A stretch of 64,000 nucleotides of DNA from Ornithinibacter aureus (GCF_009858245.1 NZ_VMSB01000001.1:1922001-1986000), one strand, 5' to 3'; numbered from the stretch's first letter, positions 41,835 through 53,115 are shown. A program made the numbers and translations. The notes: generated from the sequence alone by a model not told the origin.

Positions 41835-43504
41835 GCGCGCTCCTCCTCCCTGCAGTCGAGGCCACCACCGCCGGCAGCCCAGCCCTCAACATCGGGATCT
41901 TCCTCGCCTTCGTCGTCTTCACCCTCGGCATCGTCATCAAGGTGGCCGGCGGCAAGAAGACGGCCGAGCAGTACTACACCTCGGCCGGTGCCTTCTCCGG
42001 TCGCCAGAACGGCATCGCCATCGCCGGTGACTACCTCTCGGCAGCATCCTTCCTCGGCATCGCCGGCGCCATCGCCCTCTCGGGCCTGGACGGGTTCCTC
42101 TACTCCATCGGCTTCCTCGTCGCCTGGCTCGTCGCCCTGCTGCTCGTCGCCGAGCTCATGCGCAACATCGGCCGCTTCACCATGGCCGACGTCCTGTCCT
42201 ACCGCCTCAAGCAGCGCCCCGTGCGCATCGCCACCTCGGTGTCGGTCATGTGCGTGTCGCTGTTCTACCTGCTCGCCCAGATGGCCGGTGCCGGTGGCCT
42301 CGTGTCGCTGCTGCTCGGTGTCACGGGTGAGGCCGCGCAGAACATCGTCATCGCCATCGTGGGTGTCGTCATGCTCGCCTACGTCCTCATCGGCGGCATG
42401 AAGGGCACCACCTGGGTGCAGATCATCAAGGCGGTGCTCCTCATCGCCGGTGCGGCCGTCATCACCGTGTGGACCCTGGCCAAGTTCGGCTTCTCCCTGA
42501 CCGCGCTGTTCCAGGGCGCCGTCGACACGACCGCAGCGTCCACCGTGGAGAAGACCGCCGCCAGCGCCGACAAGCTGACGACCTACGGCCTGAAGTACGG
42601 CAAGGACACCGTCACCAAGATCGACTTCATCTCGCTCTCGATGGCTCTGGTGCTCGGCACCGCCGGTCTGCCGCACGTGCTCCAGCGCTTCTACACCGTC
42701 CCCACCGCCAAGGAGGCCCGTCGCTCGGTCGAGTGGGCGATCTGGCTCATCGGCGGCTTCTACCTGCTCACCCTGGTCATCGGCTTCGGCGCCGCCGCCC
42801 TCGTCGGCCCCGACGCCATCAACGCCGCTCCCGGCAAGGCCAACGCCGCCGCCCCGCTGCTGGCCTACGAGCTCGGTGGCAGCTGGCTGCTCGGCATCAT
42901 CTCCGGTATCGCGTTCGCGACGATCCTGGCGGTGGTCGCGGGGTTGACCATCGCGGCATCCGCCTCGTTTGCCCACGACCTCTACAAGGAGGGCTTCAAG
43001 AAGGGCCAGACGAGCGGCGACACCGAGTTCAAGGTCGCTCGCCTCGCGGCCGTCGTCATCGGCCTGGTCGCCATCGGCGGTGGGATGCTCGCCAAGAGCC
43101 AGAACATCGCGTTCCTCGTGGCCCTGGCCTTCGCGGTCGCGGCCTCGGCGAACCTGCCGACGATCCTGTACTCGCTGTTCTGGAAGGGCTTCACGACCAA
43201 GGGCGCCCTGTGGTCGATCTACGGCGGGCTCATCGCCTCGATCGGTCTGATCATCTTCAGCCCGGTGGTCTCCGGCAAGCCGGCCGACCCCAAGACCGGC
43301 CTGTCACCGTCGATGATCACCAACGCGAACATCGACTTCCACTGGTTCCCGCTCGACAACCCGGGCCTGGTCTCGATCCCGCTGGCCTTCTTCCTCGGCT
43401 GGCTCGGGTCCGTGCTCTCCAAGGAGCACGACGCCCAGAAGTACGCCGAGATGGAGGTCCGCAGCCTCACCGGTCACGGTGTCGCGGAGGCGGTCAACCA
43501 CTGA
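41831..43504 (+). CDS. Cation/acetate symporter (ActP/MctC type)
   Basis: 557 aa, about 13-14 membrane helices. SSS family: EQYYTSAGAFSGRQNGIAIA, GDYLSAASFLGIAGAIALSG and LGTAGLPHVLQRFYTVPTAK. The GKDTVTKIDFISLS stretch and overall length match actinobacterial ActP. It imports acetate or related monocarboxylates, which acs (1.5 kb away) can activate. It shares a transcript with the DUF485 gene and ends at a strong hairpin. Confidence 0.93.
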   Translation: MSALLLPAVEATTAGSPALNIGIFLAFVVFTLGIVIKVAGGKKTAEQYYTSAGAFSGRQNGIAIAGDYLSAASFLGIAGAIALSGLDGFLYSIGFLVAWLVALLLVAELMRNIGRFTMADVLSYRLKQRPVRIATSVSVMCVSLFYLLAQMAGAGGLVSLLLGVTGEAAQNIVIAIVGVVMLAYVLIGGMKGTTWVQIIKAVLLIAGAAVITVWTLAKFGFSLTALFQGAVDTTAASTVEKTAASADKLTTYGLKYGKDTVTKIDFISLSMALVLGTAGLPHVLQRFYTVPTAKEARRSVEWAIWLIGGFYLLTLVIGFGAAALVGPDAINAAPGKANAAAPLLAYELGGSWLLGIISGIAFATILAVVAGLTIAASASFAHDLYKEGFKKGQTSGDTEFKVARLAAVVIGLVAIGGGMLAKSQNIAFLVALAFAVAASANLPTILYSLFWKGFTTKGALWSIYGGLIASIGLIIFSPVVSGKPADPKTGLSPSMITNANIDFHWFPLDNPGLVSIPLAFFLGWLGSVLSKEHDAQKYAEMEVRSLTGHGVAEAVNH

Positions 43505-43534
43505 GGCTCACCTGAGCCCAATGAGAAGTGAGTC

Positions 43535-43567
43535 AAGGGCGGATGCCGTGCCACGGCATCCGCCCTT
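43535..43567 (+). terminator. Terminator of the DUF485-symporter operon
   Basis: Complementary 16-nt arms (43535-43550 and 43552-43567) form about 15 bp, almost closing on themselves, followed by CTTCTTC. Each arm contains the GGATGCC/GGCATCC word. Confidence 0.75.
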
Positions 43568-43578
43568 CTTCACCCGGC

Positions 43579-43648
43579 AAAGCCCTACTCTCCTGGACAA
43601 GCCTTGTCCGGGAGAGTGGGGCTTTATCGGGTCACCCGATAAAGCCCC
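43579..43648. other. Two overlapping, mutually exclusive hairpins
   Basis: Hairpin 1 pairs 43579-43601 with 43603-43625 (23 nt each, two T-G positions that pair as U-G in plus-strand RNA). Hairpin 2 pairs 43618-43631 with 43635-43648 (perfect 14 bp, 3-nt loop). Segment 43618-43625 (GGGGCTTT) belongs to both stems, so only one can form fully. The element sits between convergent genes, 75 bp after the symporter stop. Confidence 0.7.
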
Positions 43649-43713
43649 AGGGCGGGGGCGGCGCCGTGGGATCTGGCCGGATGCCGTGGCACCGGTTCTC
43701 GGGTCGGGCCGGG

Positions 43714-44616
43714 TCAGGCGTGGGCGTGCGCCTCGGCGCGCATCCGGGCCGCCAGGTCGTCGTCGACGCTCTCGAAGAACGTGCCGACGACACCCTCGAG
43801 CTGGTCCAGGCTCTGCGCCTCGAACAGCACGGGCTGGTAGGCCGTGATGTCGTAGTTGAGGGTGCCCATCGTCGGGATGTCGAGAGGGCGGATGTCCATG
43901 TGCGAGAACTCGTCGAGCTCGCCGTAGCTGGAGAGGATGCCGGCACCGTAGGCCTTGGTGACCCCGCCGTCGTTCATCACCCCGAACTCGATGGTGAACC
44001 AGAAGACGTCGGCGACGAACTGCAGGGCGTCCTCGGTCTCCAGGCGCTCACTGGCCTCTCCCGCGGCCTGCGCGATCGCCGCGAAGCGCGGGCTCGCGAG
44101 CTGGTTCGCGTGGCCGATGACCTCGTGGATGATGTCGGGCTCCGGCGTGTACAGCGGCTCGCTCGGGTGGCGCAGGTACTGCGTGGAGTTGAAGGTGCGG
44201 CGCCCGAGGTCGGCGTAGAACTCGCGAAGGGGAACCAGGCCCGGCGCCGCGGTGTAGCACCAGCCGGTGAGCGGCATGAGCGCCTGGGTCACCTCGTGGA
44301 GCTGGGGCACGCGGTCGGTCGGCAGGGCGAGGGCGGCCTTGGCCTCGAGGTACTCGGGGTGGGCGTACCGCGCGTGCTTCGCCGCGAGCTCGGCGGACAC
44401 CAGTGCCCAGACGCCGTGCTCCTCGTCGGTGTAGTCGATCGTCGGCACCGGCTGCCCGGGCCGGTGCGCCAGAGAGGCCGAGGCGATGTCGGCCCGCCGG
44501 GCGCGGTACACCGGGTCGGTGAAGCCGGGGTGGTCCTCGCCCAGGTGCACCTGCACCTGACCGTCGGCGTCGGTCGTGACGGCTGAGTAGAGCTGGCCCT
44601 CTTCGAACACGGTCAT
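43714..44616 (-). CDS. phhA: Phenylalanine 4-monooxygenase
   Basis: 300 aa. Pterin-dependent aromatic amino-acid hydroxylase, converting phenylalanine to tyrosine. The iron ligands are the two His of PDIIHEVIGHANQL and the Glu of FWFTIEFGVM. GLVPLREFYADLGRRTFNST and PLTGWCYTAAPGL are typical core segments. The ATG at 44616 follows AAGGAGG; a start five codons upstream is less likely. It may feed tyrosine catabolism; no other gene of that pathway is in the window. Confidence 0.93.
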   Translation of the reverse strand: MTVFEEGQLYSAVTTDADGQVQVHLGEDHPGFTDPVYRARRADIASASLAHRPGQPVPTIDYTDEEHGVWALVSAELAAKHARYAHPEYLEAKAALALPTDRVPQLHEVTQALMPLTGWCYTAAPGLVPLREFYADLGRRTFNSTQYLRHPSEPLYTPEPDIIHEVIGHANQLASPRFAAIAQAAGEASERLETEDALQFVADVFWFTIEFGVMNDGGVTKAYGAGILSSYGELDEFSHMDIRPLDIPTMGTLNYDITAYQPVLFEAQSLDQLEGVVGTFFESVDDDLAARMRAEAHAHA

Positions 44617-44972
44617 CGCCTCCTTGCGCATCGTGGACGGCCGATCGGGCCGTTCTCGTCACGGTTCCACGGATGCCGCGCGGATGGAACCGTTGCCCGA
44701 CGCGGTGGTCAATGCGCGCACCATCGCGCCACCCGGCATCCGAAAACACTGGTCAACCTGCCTACCAACTCGCAGTTCTTGCACTCCAGCCACCTGACAG
44801 CAGGTGGCTGGAGTGCAAGAAGTCGCGCTGCTCAGGGTGCGCGACGGGCGGTCGGGGCACCCCGCTCGGCGCAGCCGCGGCCCGCCCGACGGCATCCTCG
44901 GACGGGCTGGTTGCTCCCAGCCCACCGCTGGGGTTGGCTAGGGCCAGTCACTCAACGAGGAGGATCACCGCC
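44617..44972. other. 356-bp divergent intergenic region phhA/acs
   Basis: Holds the leader of phhA, the 46-bp perfect palindrome at 44776-44821, and about 150 bp before acs containing TTGGCTAGGGCC (about 44934-44945), a possible acs -10 region. I see no gene in it. Confidence 0.5.
44776..44821. repeat. 46-bp perfect palindrome between divergent promoters
   Basis: 21-nt arms (44776-44796 and 44801-44821) match perfectly around the loop ACAG. The arm contains TTGCACTCCAGCCACCTG. Both neighbours (phhA and acs) start away from it, so it cannot be a terminator for either gene. Possible roles are an operator, a small RNA or a dispersed palindrome. Confidence 0.8.
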
Positions 44973-46937
<1,965 letters not shown>

Positions 46938-46961
46938 CCTCGCGCCCCCCGTACCCCGCTG

Positions 46962-47005
46962 ACGTCCGGCAGGTTGGTTGCCGCAGGCACCAACCTGCCG
47001 GACGT
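46962..47005 (+). terminator. Terminator hairpin of acs
   Basis: 17-nt arms (46962-46978 and 46989-47005) are perfectly complementary. The 10-nt loop adds GCC/GGC pairing. It starts 25 bp after the acs stop. Confidence 0.75.
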
Positions 47006-47048
47006 TGTGCATGGGCCCTTGACAGCTCGCGCGTGTGAGGATGCCGGG

Positions 47049-47603
47049 ATGACCCGCATCGGCATCGTCACCTCCAGCACCCGCCCGACCCGGATCGGCC
47101 ACCACGTGGCCCAGTGGGTGGCCACCCAGGCGCCCGACGGTGTCGAGGTCGAACCCATCGACCTGCGTGACCTCGCCCTGCCCCTGCTCGACGAGCCCGA
47201 GATGCCGTCGAGCGGCCACTACGCGCACGAGCACACCAAGCGCTGGGCCGCCCTCGTCGACGGTGTCGACGCCGTCGTGTTCGTCATGCCGGAGTACAAC
47301 CGAGGCTACAACGCAGCACTGAAGAACGCGATCGACTACCTGTACGCGGAGTGGCAGGGAAAGCCGGTCGCGTGCGTCGGCTACGGCTGGGGCGGGGCGC
47401 AGTACGCCCGGTCCGCGCTGCGCCAGACGCTGGACCGGGTGGGCATGGTCGTCGTCGACGGGGCTGCCCTGGTCTTCGAGGAGACGCTCTCGACGCAGGG
47501 CGCCGTGACTGCTGACGACACCCTGGCGGCCGACGTCGCGGCCCTGTACGGCGCCCTGGTCGCAGCAGCACCCACCGAGCCGGGCACCGGCTCGGCTGGC
47601 TAG
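47049..47603 (+). CDS. NADPH-dependent FMN reductase family protein
   Basis: 184 aa, flavodoxin-like. It begins MTRIGIVTSSTRPTRIGHHV (FMN phosphate loop), and VFVMPEYNRGYNAALKNAID is the FMN/NAD(P)H-site signature. It may reduce quinones, azo compounds or chromate, or supply reduced flavin; the partner is not evident. GAGGAT ends 6 nt before the ATG. The last codons form a hairpin (47575-47595). Confidence 0.9.
   Translation: MTRIGIVTSSTRPTRIGHHVAQWVATQAPDGVEVEPIDLRDLALPLLDEPEMPSSGHYAHEHTKRWAALVDGVDAVVFVMPEYNRGYNAALKNAIDYLYAEWQGKPVACVGYGWGGAQYARSALRQTLDRVGMVVVDGAALVFEETLSTQGAVTADDTLAADVAALYGALVAAAPTEPGTGSAG
47575..47595 (+). terminator. Terminator hairpin inside the end of the FMN reductase gene
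   Basis: CCGAGCCGG-GCA-CCGGCTCGG is a perfect 9-3-9 stem coding the C-terminal PTEPGTGSA residues. The stop TAG then forms TAGACT (47601-47606), a likely -10 for nhaA. One gene's end thus serves as terminator and the next gene's promoter. Confidence 0.5.
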
Positions 47604-47680
47604 ACTGCCCGCGGAGCGCCGGGAAGTCTGGTCGGCACCGTTGAAGCGACCCCGAGGACGACCGACCACGAGGAGCAGCC

Positions 47681-49012
47681 ATGACCGACTCGACTCCACC
47701 CCGCAAGAACGGCACGATCCTTCGGCGTCCGGCCTGGGCGGAAAGCCAGTACGTCGCCGAGGCACTTCGGACCGAGACCATCGGTGGGGCCCTGCTCCTC
47801 GTCGCCGCCGTCGCGGCTCTCATCTTCGCCAACAGCCCGTGGCGTGAAGCCTACGAGACCCTGCGGGGCACCTACGTCGGCCCCGAGTGGGGCGACCTGC
47901 GGCTGAGCCTTGGTCACTGGGCCGCCGACGGGCTGCTCGCGATCTTCTTCTTCGTCGCCGGGCTCGAGCTCAAGCGCGAGTTCCTCGTCGGCGAACTGCG
48001 CACGGTGGCCAAGGCCGCGGTGCCGGTCACCGCGGCTGTCGGCGGCGTGATCATGCCGGCCCTCGTCTTCGTCGGCATCGTGCTGGCCCTCGGTGGAGAC
48101 AGCCAGGCACTGCGGGGCTGGGCCATCCCGACCGCCACCGACATCGCCTTCGCGCTGGCCGTCCTCGCCGTGATCGGGTCCTACCTGCCCTCGGCCCTGC
48201 GCTCGTTCTTGCTCACCCTCGCGGTCGTCGACGACCTCATCGCCATCACGATCATCGCGATCTTCTACACCGCCGACCTCGAGGTCACGGCCCTGCTCTG
48301 GGCGGCGCTGCCGCTAGCTGCATTCGCGATGCTCGTGCAGCGACGGATCACCTTCTGGTGGCTGCTCATCCCGTTGGCATTCGCCACGTGGGCGCTCGTC
48401 CACGCCTCGGGGGTGCACGCCACCGTCGCCGGTGTCCTGCTCGGGTTGGTCGTGCCGGTCAAGGCCCGGGCCTCGGTCCCGCGGATCAGCACGCTCGAGC
48501 GTGACACCGACGTCGCCCACCGCTTCGAGCACCGCATCCGCCCGCTCTCGGCCGGCTTCGCCGTGCCCGTGTTCGCCTTCTTCGCCTCCGGAGTGACCGT
48601 GATCGGGGGCGGGTTCGCCGCAGCGGCCGCCGACGAGGTGGCCATCGCCATCGTGTGTGCCCTCGTGCTCGGCAAGCTCTTCGGGGTCTTCGGCACGACG
48701 TGGCTGCTGGCGCGCTTCACCCGGGCCGAGCTCGACGAAGGGCTGGGGTGGCGCGACGTCTTCGGCCTCGCACTGCTCACCGGGGTCGGCTTCACCGTCT
48801 CCCTGCTCGTCGGCGACCTCGCCTTCGGGGAGGGCTCCGAGCGCAATGACCACGTCAAGCTGGCCGTGCTGACGGGTTCCCTGCTCGCCGCGATCCTCGC
48901 CTCGATCGTGTTGCGGCTGCGCAACACGCACTACAAGCAGATCGCCGAGCTCGAGAGCCACGACGGCGACGCCGACGGCATCCCCGACGTCTACCAGCGC
49001 GACGACACCTGA
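47681..49012 (+). CDS. nhaA: Na+/H+ antiporter NhaA
   Basis: 443 aa, about 12 membrane helices. It expels Na+ in exchange for protons. The core [20 protein letters not shown], then [18 protein letters not shown] contains the two adjacent Asp (VVDDL) of the ion site, and [20 protein letters not shown] is a conserved early helix and loop. The ATG is preceded by GAGGAG at about 9 nt. A 5' leader of about 70 nt follows the TAGACT -10; I see no clear riboswitch. Confidence 0.94.
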   Translation: MTDSTPPRKNGTILRRPAWAESQYVAEALRTETIGGALLLVAAVAALIFANSPWREAYETLRGTYVGPEWGDLRLSLGHWAADGLLAIFFFVAGLELKREFLVGELRTVAKAAVPVTAAVGGVIMPALVFVGIVLALGGDSQALRGWAIPTATDIAFALAVLAVIGSYLPSALRSFLLTLAVVDDLIAITIIAIFYTADLEVTALLWAALPLAAFAMLVQRRITFWWLLIPLAFATWALVHASGVHATVAGVLLGLVVPVKARASVPRISTLERDTDVAHRFEHRIRPLSAGFAVPVFAFFASGVTVIGGGFAAAAADEVAIAIVCALVLGKLFGVFGTTWLLARFTRAELDEGLGWRDVFGLALLTGVGFTVSLLVGDLAFGEGSERNDHVKLAVLTGSLLAAILASIVLRLRNTHYKQIAELESHDGDADGIPDVYQRDDT

Positions 49013-49139
49013 CCCCAGCCGCGTCCCGAACGGGGTGCTCACGCGGTGGCCCGCGCGACCGTCCCAGCACCCGACGGCGAGGTCCCGAGTAGGGTCGGGG
49101 AGACGGCTTTCGACACAGCGGGACCACGGCGGAGGATTC

Positions 49140-49541
49140 ATGGCAGGCACACCGGGCAGCGAGCGCACCATCGGTCAACTCGTGGCCGATGCCACGCATG
49201 ACCTCCAGGGCTTGGTCCGCAGCGAGATCGCGCTGGCCAAGGCCGAGGTGACCAGTGGCGCCAAGGATGTCGGCAAGGGTGCCGGCCTGCTCGCCGCGGC
49301 AGCGTTCTTCGGCCTCATGGGCCTGGTGTTCCTGCTCCACGGCGCGGCCTGGGGCCTGGCCGAGGCGCTGCCGATCTGGGCGGGCTACCTCATCGTCGCC
49401 GTGGTCGTGCTCGTGCTCGCCGCGATCCTCGGCATGCTCGGCAAGAAGTCGCTCGAGACGGCCAAGCCCGCACCCGACCGGGCCATCGACCAGGCGCAGC
49501 AGACGATCGCCGCCCTGAAGAAGACCACCGACGCCGCCTGA
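49140..49541 (+). CDS. Actinobacterial holin-X/DUF1469-type membrane protein
   Basis: 133 aa. An amphipathic N-terminus (RTIGQLVADATHDLQGLVRS, EIALAKAEVTSGAKDVGKGA) precedes two membrane helices (AAAFFGLMGLVFLLHGAAWG and WAGYLIVAVVVLVLAAILGM) and a charged tail. This matches the phage-holin-superfamily proteins encoded near marP in actinobacteria. No phage genes are nearby, so it is probably a cell-envelope protein. GGAGG precedes the ATG. Confidence 0.85.
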   Translation: MAGTPGSERTIGQLVADATHDLQGLVRSEIALAKAEVTSGAKDVGKGAGLLAAAAFFGLMGLVFLLHGAAWGLAEALPIWAGYLIVAVVVLVLAAILGMLGKKSLETAKPAPDRAIDQAQQTIAALKKTTDAA

Positions 49542-49557
49542 GCGTCGGCGTCGCTCA
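49539..49557. terminator. Palindrome built from two convergent stop codons
   Basis: TGAGCG-TCGGCGT-CGCTCA. The left TGA ends the holin-like gene and the right TCA is the marP stop read from the other strand. A short bidirectional terminator is plausible; the 6-bp stem is weak. Confidence 0.35.
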
Positions 49558-50763
49558 GCCGGCAGCACACCGCCCGGTGGAGACCGGCACGGCATTCGGC
49601 CCGCCTTGCGCCAGCACGCCGCTGATCTCGTCGAGGGTCAGGGCATACCCGGTGTCGGGGTCGTCGAGCGACGTCGCGAAGATCATGCCGACGACCGCCC
49701 CCGTCGGGTCGAGGAGCGGCCCACCGGACGCACCCCGGCGCACCTGGGCGCGCAGCGAGTAGACCTCACGAACCACGCTCGACGTCGAGTAGATGTCGGC
49801 ACCACGGGCCGTGATGACGTCGCGGACCCGGGCACCATCGACCCACAACCCGTCGTCCCCGGGGAAGCCGGCGACGACAGCGGCCGCGCCCGCCTCGAGG
49901 GGCGCCCCCACCTGCAGGGCCGGCGCCCTGAGACCCTCGACGGCAAGGACCGCCACGTCGCGCCGCGGGTCGAATGCCACGACGCGTGCTGAGCGCTCAC
50001 GGCCCCGGTCGCCGACCCTGACACGAACCCGCTCGGCTCCGGCCACGACGTGCGCGTTGGTGGCGACCCGACCCGGGGACACCACCCAGCCGCTGCCCAC
50101 CTGCCCCCGATCACAGGTCTGCGACTCCGCCCGCACGTGGATCACCGAGCGGAGCGCGCGCCGGACGTTCGGGTCGTCCGCGACGGTCGGGTCGGGCGCC
50201 TCCACAGAGGAGATGGGCTCGGGCCCGGCCCCGTCGAAGACCCGGGGGAAGCCCTGCCGGTCCAGCGCTTCGGTCACGTCCTCGACGAGGCCGTCGGCCG
50301 AGGACGGAACCAGCGTGTCCAGCGCCCGGGCCACCGTGGATCCTTCGACGAGGTCGCGCGCGATGCTGGGGCCGCCGGCCCGCACCGCGCTGGCCACCAC
50401 CCACATGACGAGGGCCGCTGCCACGAGCACGGCGATCGAGCCGAGGGCGGAGTCGAGCGCCCGGGCCACCGGCACGTCGATCGACTCACGCAGCCGCCGG
50501 CCGATCTGGAGCATGAGGACCTGGCCCAGGGCAGCGCAGACGAGCACCGACAGCACGAGGAACGCCAGCCCCGACGAGGTGCCCACGGAGTGCCCGAGGT
50601 GATCCTCGATCACCCCCGGAGCCACCCGTACGGCGACGAAAGCGCCGCCGACCAGACCGGCGAGGCCGAGCAGTGCCGAGACGAAGCCCTGACGCCAGCC
50701 GCTCCACGCATAGGCGAGAAGCAGCATCACGAGCAGGAGGTCGAGCCCGGCAGAACCACTCAC
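49555..50763 (-). CDS. MarP-type membrane serine protease
   Basis: 402 aa. Four N-terminal membrane helices of CvpA type (LLVMLLLAYAWSGWRQGFVS onward) precede a trypsin-like domain: His in GRVATNAHVVAGAE, Asp in DPRRDVAVLAVEG, Ser in VRRGASGGPLLDP. Two Cys (one in SQTCDRG, one near the C-terminus in GRCAAG) could form a disulfide, as in MarP. In mycobacteria MarP protects against acid and oxidative stress. Starts GTGA-coupled to the Nudix gene. Confidence 0.9.
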   Translation of the reverse strand: MSGSAGLDLLLVMLLLAYAWSGWRQGFVSALLGLAGLVGGAFVAVRVAPGVIEDHLGHSVGTSSGLAFLVLSVLVCAALGQVLMLQIGRRLRESIDVPVARALDSALGSIAVLVAAALVMWVVASAVRAGGPSIARDLVEGSTVARALDTLVPSSADGLVEDVTEALDRQGFPRVFDGAGPEPISSVEAPDPTVADDPNVRRALRSVIHVRAESQTCDRGQVGSGWVVSPGRVATNAHVVAGAERVRVRVGDRGRERSARVVAFDPRRDVAVLAVEGLRAPALQVGAPLEAGAAAVVAGFPGDDGLWVDGARVRDVITARGADIYSTSSVVREVYSLRAQVRRGASGGPLLDPTGAVVGMIFATSLDDPDTGYALTLDEISGVLAQGGPNAVPVSTGRCAAG

Positions 50764-51437
50764 CGGGTCGGGCCCTCGTCGAGCTGTTTCATCCACGGCG
50801 ACATGACCCGGTCGGGAAGCGGGCGCTCGACCGTGTCGTCCCAGGGCACGGCGATGCCGGCGAGGTCGAACAGGCTGCTCAGCAGCATCGCGGTGAACCC
50901 CCACACGAACAGGTCGTCGACCTCGAACGCGGGGCCTCGATACGGGCCGAACACCGCGGTGAACCGGTTCGTGGGGTCGAGCAGCCTCGGCACCGGCACC
51001 CGCAGCACCCGCTCGACCTCCCCTCGATCGACCACCCCGACGGGGACCGGCCTGGGCCACCAGCCCAGCACCGGGGTCACCGCGTGCTGGCTCGGCGAGA
51101 GGTACACCTCGGGAAAGGTTGCGAGCACGTGGACCCCCGACGGGTCGAGCCCGACCTCTTCCTCGGCCTCGCGCAGGGCCGCCCCGACGGACCCGTCGTC
51201 GTCGGGGTCGATGCCGCCCCCGGGGAAGGACACCTGGCCGGGGTGGGCACGCAATGTGTGGGCCCGCTCGGTGAGGACGACGTCCTCACCCCCGCTGGGG
51301 TCGGGCCCGAAGAGCATCAGCACCGCGGACCGGCGCTCGACACCCTCCGGCGGTGTGTAGGACGCGAACCAGTCGTGCTCGGCGACGTCGTGCCGGGAGG
51401 CCAGGGCCGTGAGCCAAGCGGGGGTGGGAGCGCTCAC
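50760..51437 (-). CDS. CoA pyrophosphatase-like Nudix hydrolase
   Basis: 225 aa. The Nudix box runs [31 protein letters not shown]. The preceding [12 protein letters not shown] is the NuCoA motif region of CoA/acyl-CoA diphosphatases, and [10 protein letters not shown] follows. It probably cleaves CoA derivatives, though other nucleotides are possible. GTGA overlaps link it to nth upstream and marP downstream. Confidence 0.88.
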   Translation of the reverse strand: MSAPTPAWLTALASRHDVAEHDWFASYTPPEGVERRSAVLMLFGPDPSGGEDVVLTERAHTLRAHPGQVSFPGGGIDPDDDGSVGAALREAEEEVGLDPSGVHVLATFPEVYLSPSQHAVTPVLGWWPRPVPVGVVDRGEVERVLRVPVPRLLDPTNRFTAVFGPYRGPAFEVDDLFVWGFTAMLLSSLFDLAGIAVPWDDTVERPLPDRVMSPWMKQLDEGPTR

Positions 51438-52261
51438 GACTGAACCGGGATGCCGTCGGTCGCGTCACCGGGCAGCGCGTCACCGGGCAGCGGACCAGGC
51501 GGTGGGTCGGGCAGCGCCGCACCCGGGGCGAGCTCGTAGGAGAGCAGCGCCCGGGCCTTCACCGGGTCGGTCTCCCCCTCGCCGTAGGACGGGCACCACT
51601 GGGCGACCGGGCAGGCTCCGCACGCGGGCTTGCGGGCGTGGCAGGTGCGGCGTCCGTGGAAGATCAGGACGTGGCTGAGCATCGTCCAGTCCTTGCGCGG
51701 GAACAGCTCGGCGATCGCTGCCTCGACCTTGATCGGGTCGGTGTGCTCGGTCCACTGGAAGCGGCGGACCAGGCGGCCGAAGTGGGTGTCGACGGTCAGA
51801 CCGGGCACGCCGAAGGCATTGCCCAGCACGACGTTGGCCGTCTTGCGCCCCACGCCGGGCAGGGTCACAAGGTCCTCGAGGCGGGACGGGACCTCACCGT
51901 CGAAGCGCTCGACGATCGCCGCGCTCAGCGTGATGACGGAGTTGGTCTTGGCCCGGAAGAACCCTGTCGGCCGCAACACCGCCTCCATCTCCTCCCGGTC
52001 GGCGCCCGCGAGCGCCTGCGCCGTCGGCCACCGGGAGAACAGGGTGGGAGTCACAGAGTTCACCATGACGTCGGTGGTCTGGGCGGAGAGCACGGTCGCG
52101 ACGAGCAGATGCAGCGGGGTCTCGAAGTCGAGCTCGCAGTGGGCATACGGATAGCGCTCGAGCAGCGCCCGGTAGGTGCGCCGCGCCCGCCGGGTCAGCG
52201 CCACCGGCGACTCCTCGCCGACGCGCAGGCGCCGAACGGCGGCGGAGGGGGTCACGGACAC
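51434..52261 (-). CDS. nth: Endonuclease III
   Basis: 275 aa. Base-excision repair glycosylase/lyase for oxidised pyrimidines. The helix-hairpin-helix [20 protein letters not shown] holds the catalytic Lys, followed by the Asp of [13 protein letters not shown]. The 4Fe-4S ligands are [17 protein letters not shown] (Cys-x6-Cys-x2-Cys-x5-Cys). A proline-rich tail of about 45 residues is longer than usual. The GTG at 52261 lies 6 nt after TAGGCT. First gene of the nth-Nudix-marP operon. Confidence 0.95.
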   Translation of the reverse strand: MSVTPSAAVRRLRVGEESPVALTRRARRTYRALLERYPYAHCELDFETPLHLLVATVLSAQTTDVMVNSVTPTLFSRWPTAQALAGADREEMEAVLRPTGFFRAKTNSVITLSAAIVERFDGEVPSRLEDLVTLPGVGRKTANVVLGNAFGVPGLTVDTHFGRLVRRFQWTEHTDPIKVEAAIAELFPRKDWTMLSHVLIFHGRRTCHARKPACGACPVAQWCPSYGEGETDPVKARALLSYELAPGAALPDPPPGPLPGDALPGDATDGIPVQS

Positions 52262-52267
52262 CCGCGC

Positions 52268-52273
52268 AGCCTA
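52268..52273 (-). promoter_or_regulatory. -10 hexamer of the nth operon
   Basis: TAGGCT on the minus strand ends 6 nt before the GTG at 52261, consistent with a leaderless mRNA. Confidence 0.45.
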
Positions 52274-52335
52274 CGACGTGACCCTGACATCGCCGAGGTG
52301 GGCAACCGGCATCCACCCGCCCCCGACCTCTCCCG

Positions 52336-52381
52336 AACGTGGGTGAAGATCGTCGGCTGGACGACGATTTTCACCCACGTT
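52336..52381. repeat. 46-bp dispersed palindrome, family B copy 1
   Basis: 20-nt arms (52336-52355 and 52362-52381) with loop GCTGGA and one G-T mismatch. Arms start AACGTGGGTGAA. A second copy with the same loop lies at 63211-63258. It sits between divergent nth and crp, so it is not a terminator for either. Confidence 0.85.
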
Positions 52382-52428
52382 GGTGATGAGAGCGAGGGCC
52401 GCGGGGCGACTCTGGCACACTGTGGCCC

Positions 52429-53106
52429 GTGGATCACGACGTCGTGCGCAGAGCCCCGCTGTTCGCCGCCCTCGATGAGGAAGCGGCCGAGTCACTGATC
52501 GCCAACATGAGCCCAGCCCTGCTCGAACGTGGTGACGTGCTCTTCCACGAGGGCGATCAGGGCGACCGGCTCTACGTCATCGGCGAGGGCAAGATCAAGC
52601 TCGGGCGCTCCAGCAGCGACGGCCGCGAGAACCTGCTCGCCATCCTCGGCCCCGGCGAGATGTTCGGCGAGCTGTCGCTGTTCGACCCCGGGCCGCGCAC
52701 CGCCACGGCAACGGCGGTCGCCGAGACGCAGGTCGTGTCGATGGGCCACGACCAGCTCAAGGACTTCCTGGGCACGCACCCAGGGGTGGCCCCGACCCTG
52801 CTCTCCGCCCTCGCGCGCCGCTTGCGCCGCACCAACGACGTGCTCGCCGACCTGGTGTTCACCGACGTGCCCGGCCGTGTCGCCAAGGCGCTGCTCGACC
52901 TCGCCGAGCGCTTCGGTCGCCCCGTCGAGGAGGGCCTGCTCGTCGCCCACGACCTCACCCAGGAAGAGCTCGCGCAGCTCGTCGGCGCCTCCCGCGAGAC
53001 GGTGAACAAGGCGCTGGCCGACTTTGCGTCGCGGGGCTGGTTGCGCCTCGAGGCGCGCGCCGTGCTGCTGACCGACGTCGAGCGGTTGAAGCGCCGCGCC
53101 CGCTGA
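52429..53106 (+). CDS. crp: Crp/Fnr-family cAMP receptor-type regulator
   Basis: 225 aa. The cyclic-nucleotide domain has GDRLYVIGEGKIKL and the phosphate-binding PGEMFGELSLFDPGPRTATA. The C-terminal winged helix is LTQEELAQLVGASRETVNKA. It is the orthologue by position of mycobacterial Crp (Rv3676), a global regulator. The GTG at 52429 is about 7 nt after CACACT, so the start is possibly leaderless. It ends 9 bp from the convergent metallo-beta-lactamase gene. Confidence 0.92.
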   Translation: MDHDVVRRAPLFAALDEEAAESLIANMSPALLERGDVLFHEGDQGDRLYVIGEGKIKLGRSSSDGRENLLAILGPGEMFGELSLFDPGPRTATATAVAETQVVSMGHDQLKDFLGTHPGVAPTLLSALARRLRRTNDVLADLVFTDVPGRVAKALLDLAERFGRPVEEGLLVAHDLTQEELAQLVGASRETVNKALADFASRGWLRLEARAVLLTDVERLKRRAR

Positions 53107-53115
53107 CGCTCGCCC

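Noticed and set aside
44776-44821. CIRCE/HrcA operator, because of TTGCACTC and GAGTGCAA
   Set aside because: CIRCE requires a 9-bp spacer between arms. Here the spacer between those words is far longer and no chaperone gene is near.
49140-49541. Prophage holin
   Set aside because: No other phage genes are present. The gene is part of the conserved actinobacterial block around marP.
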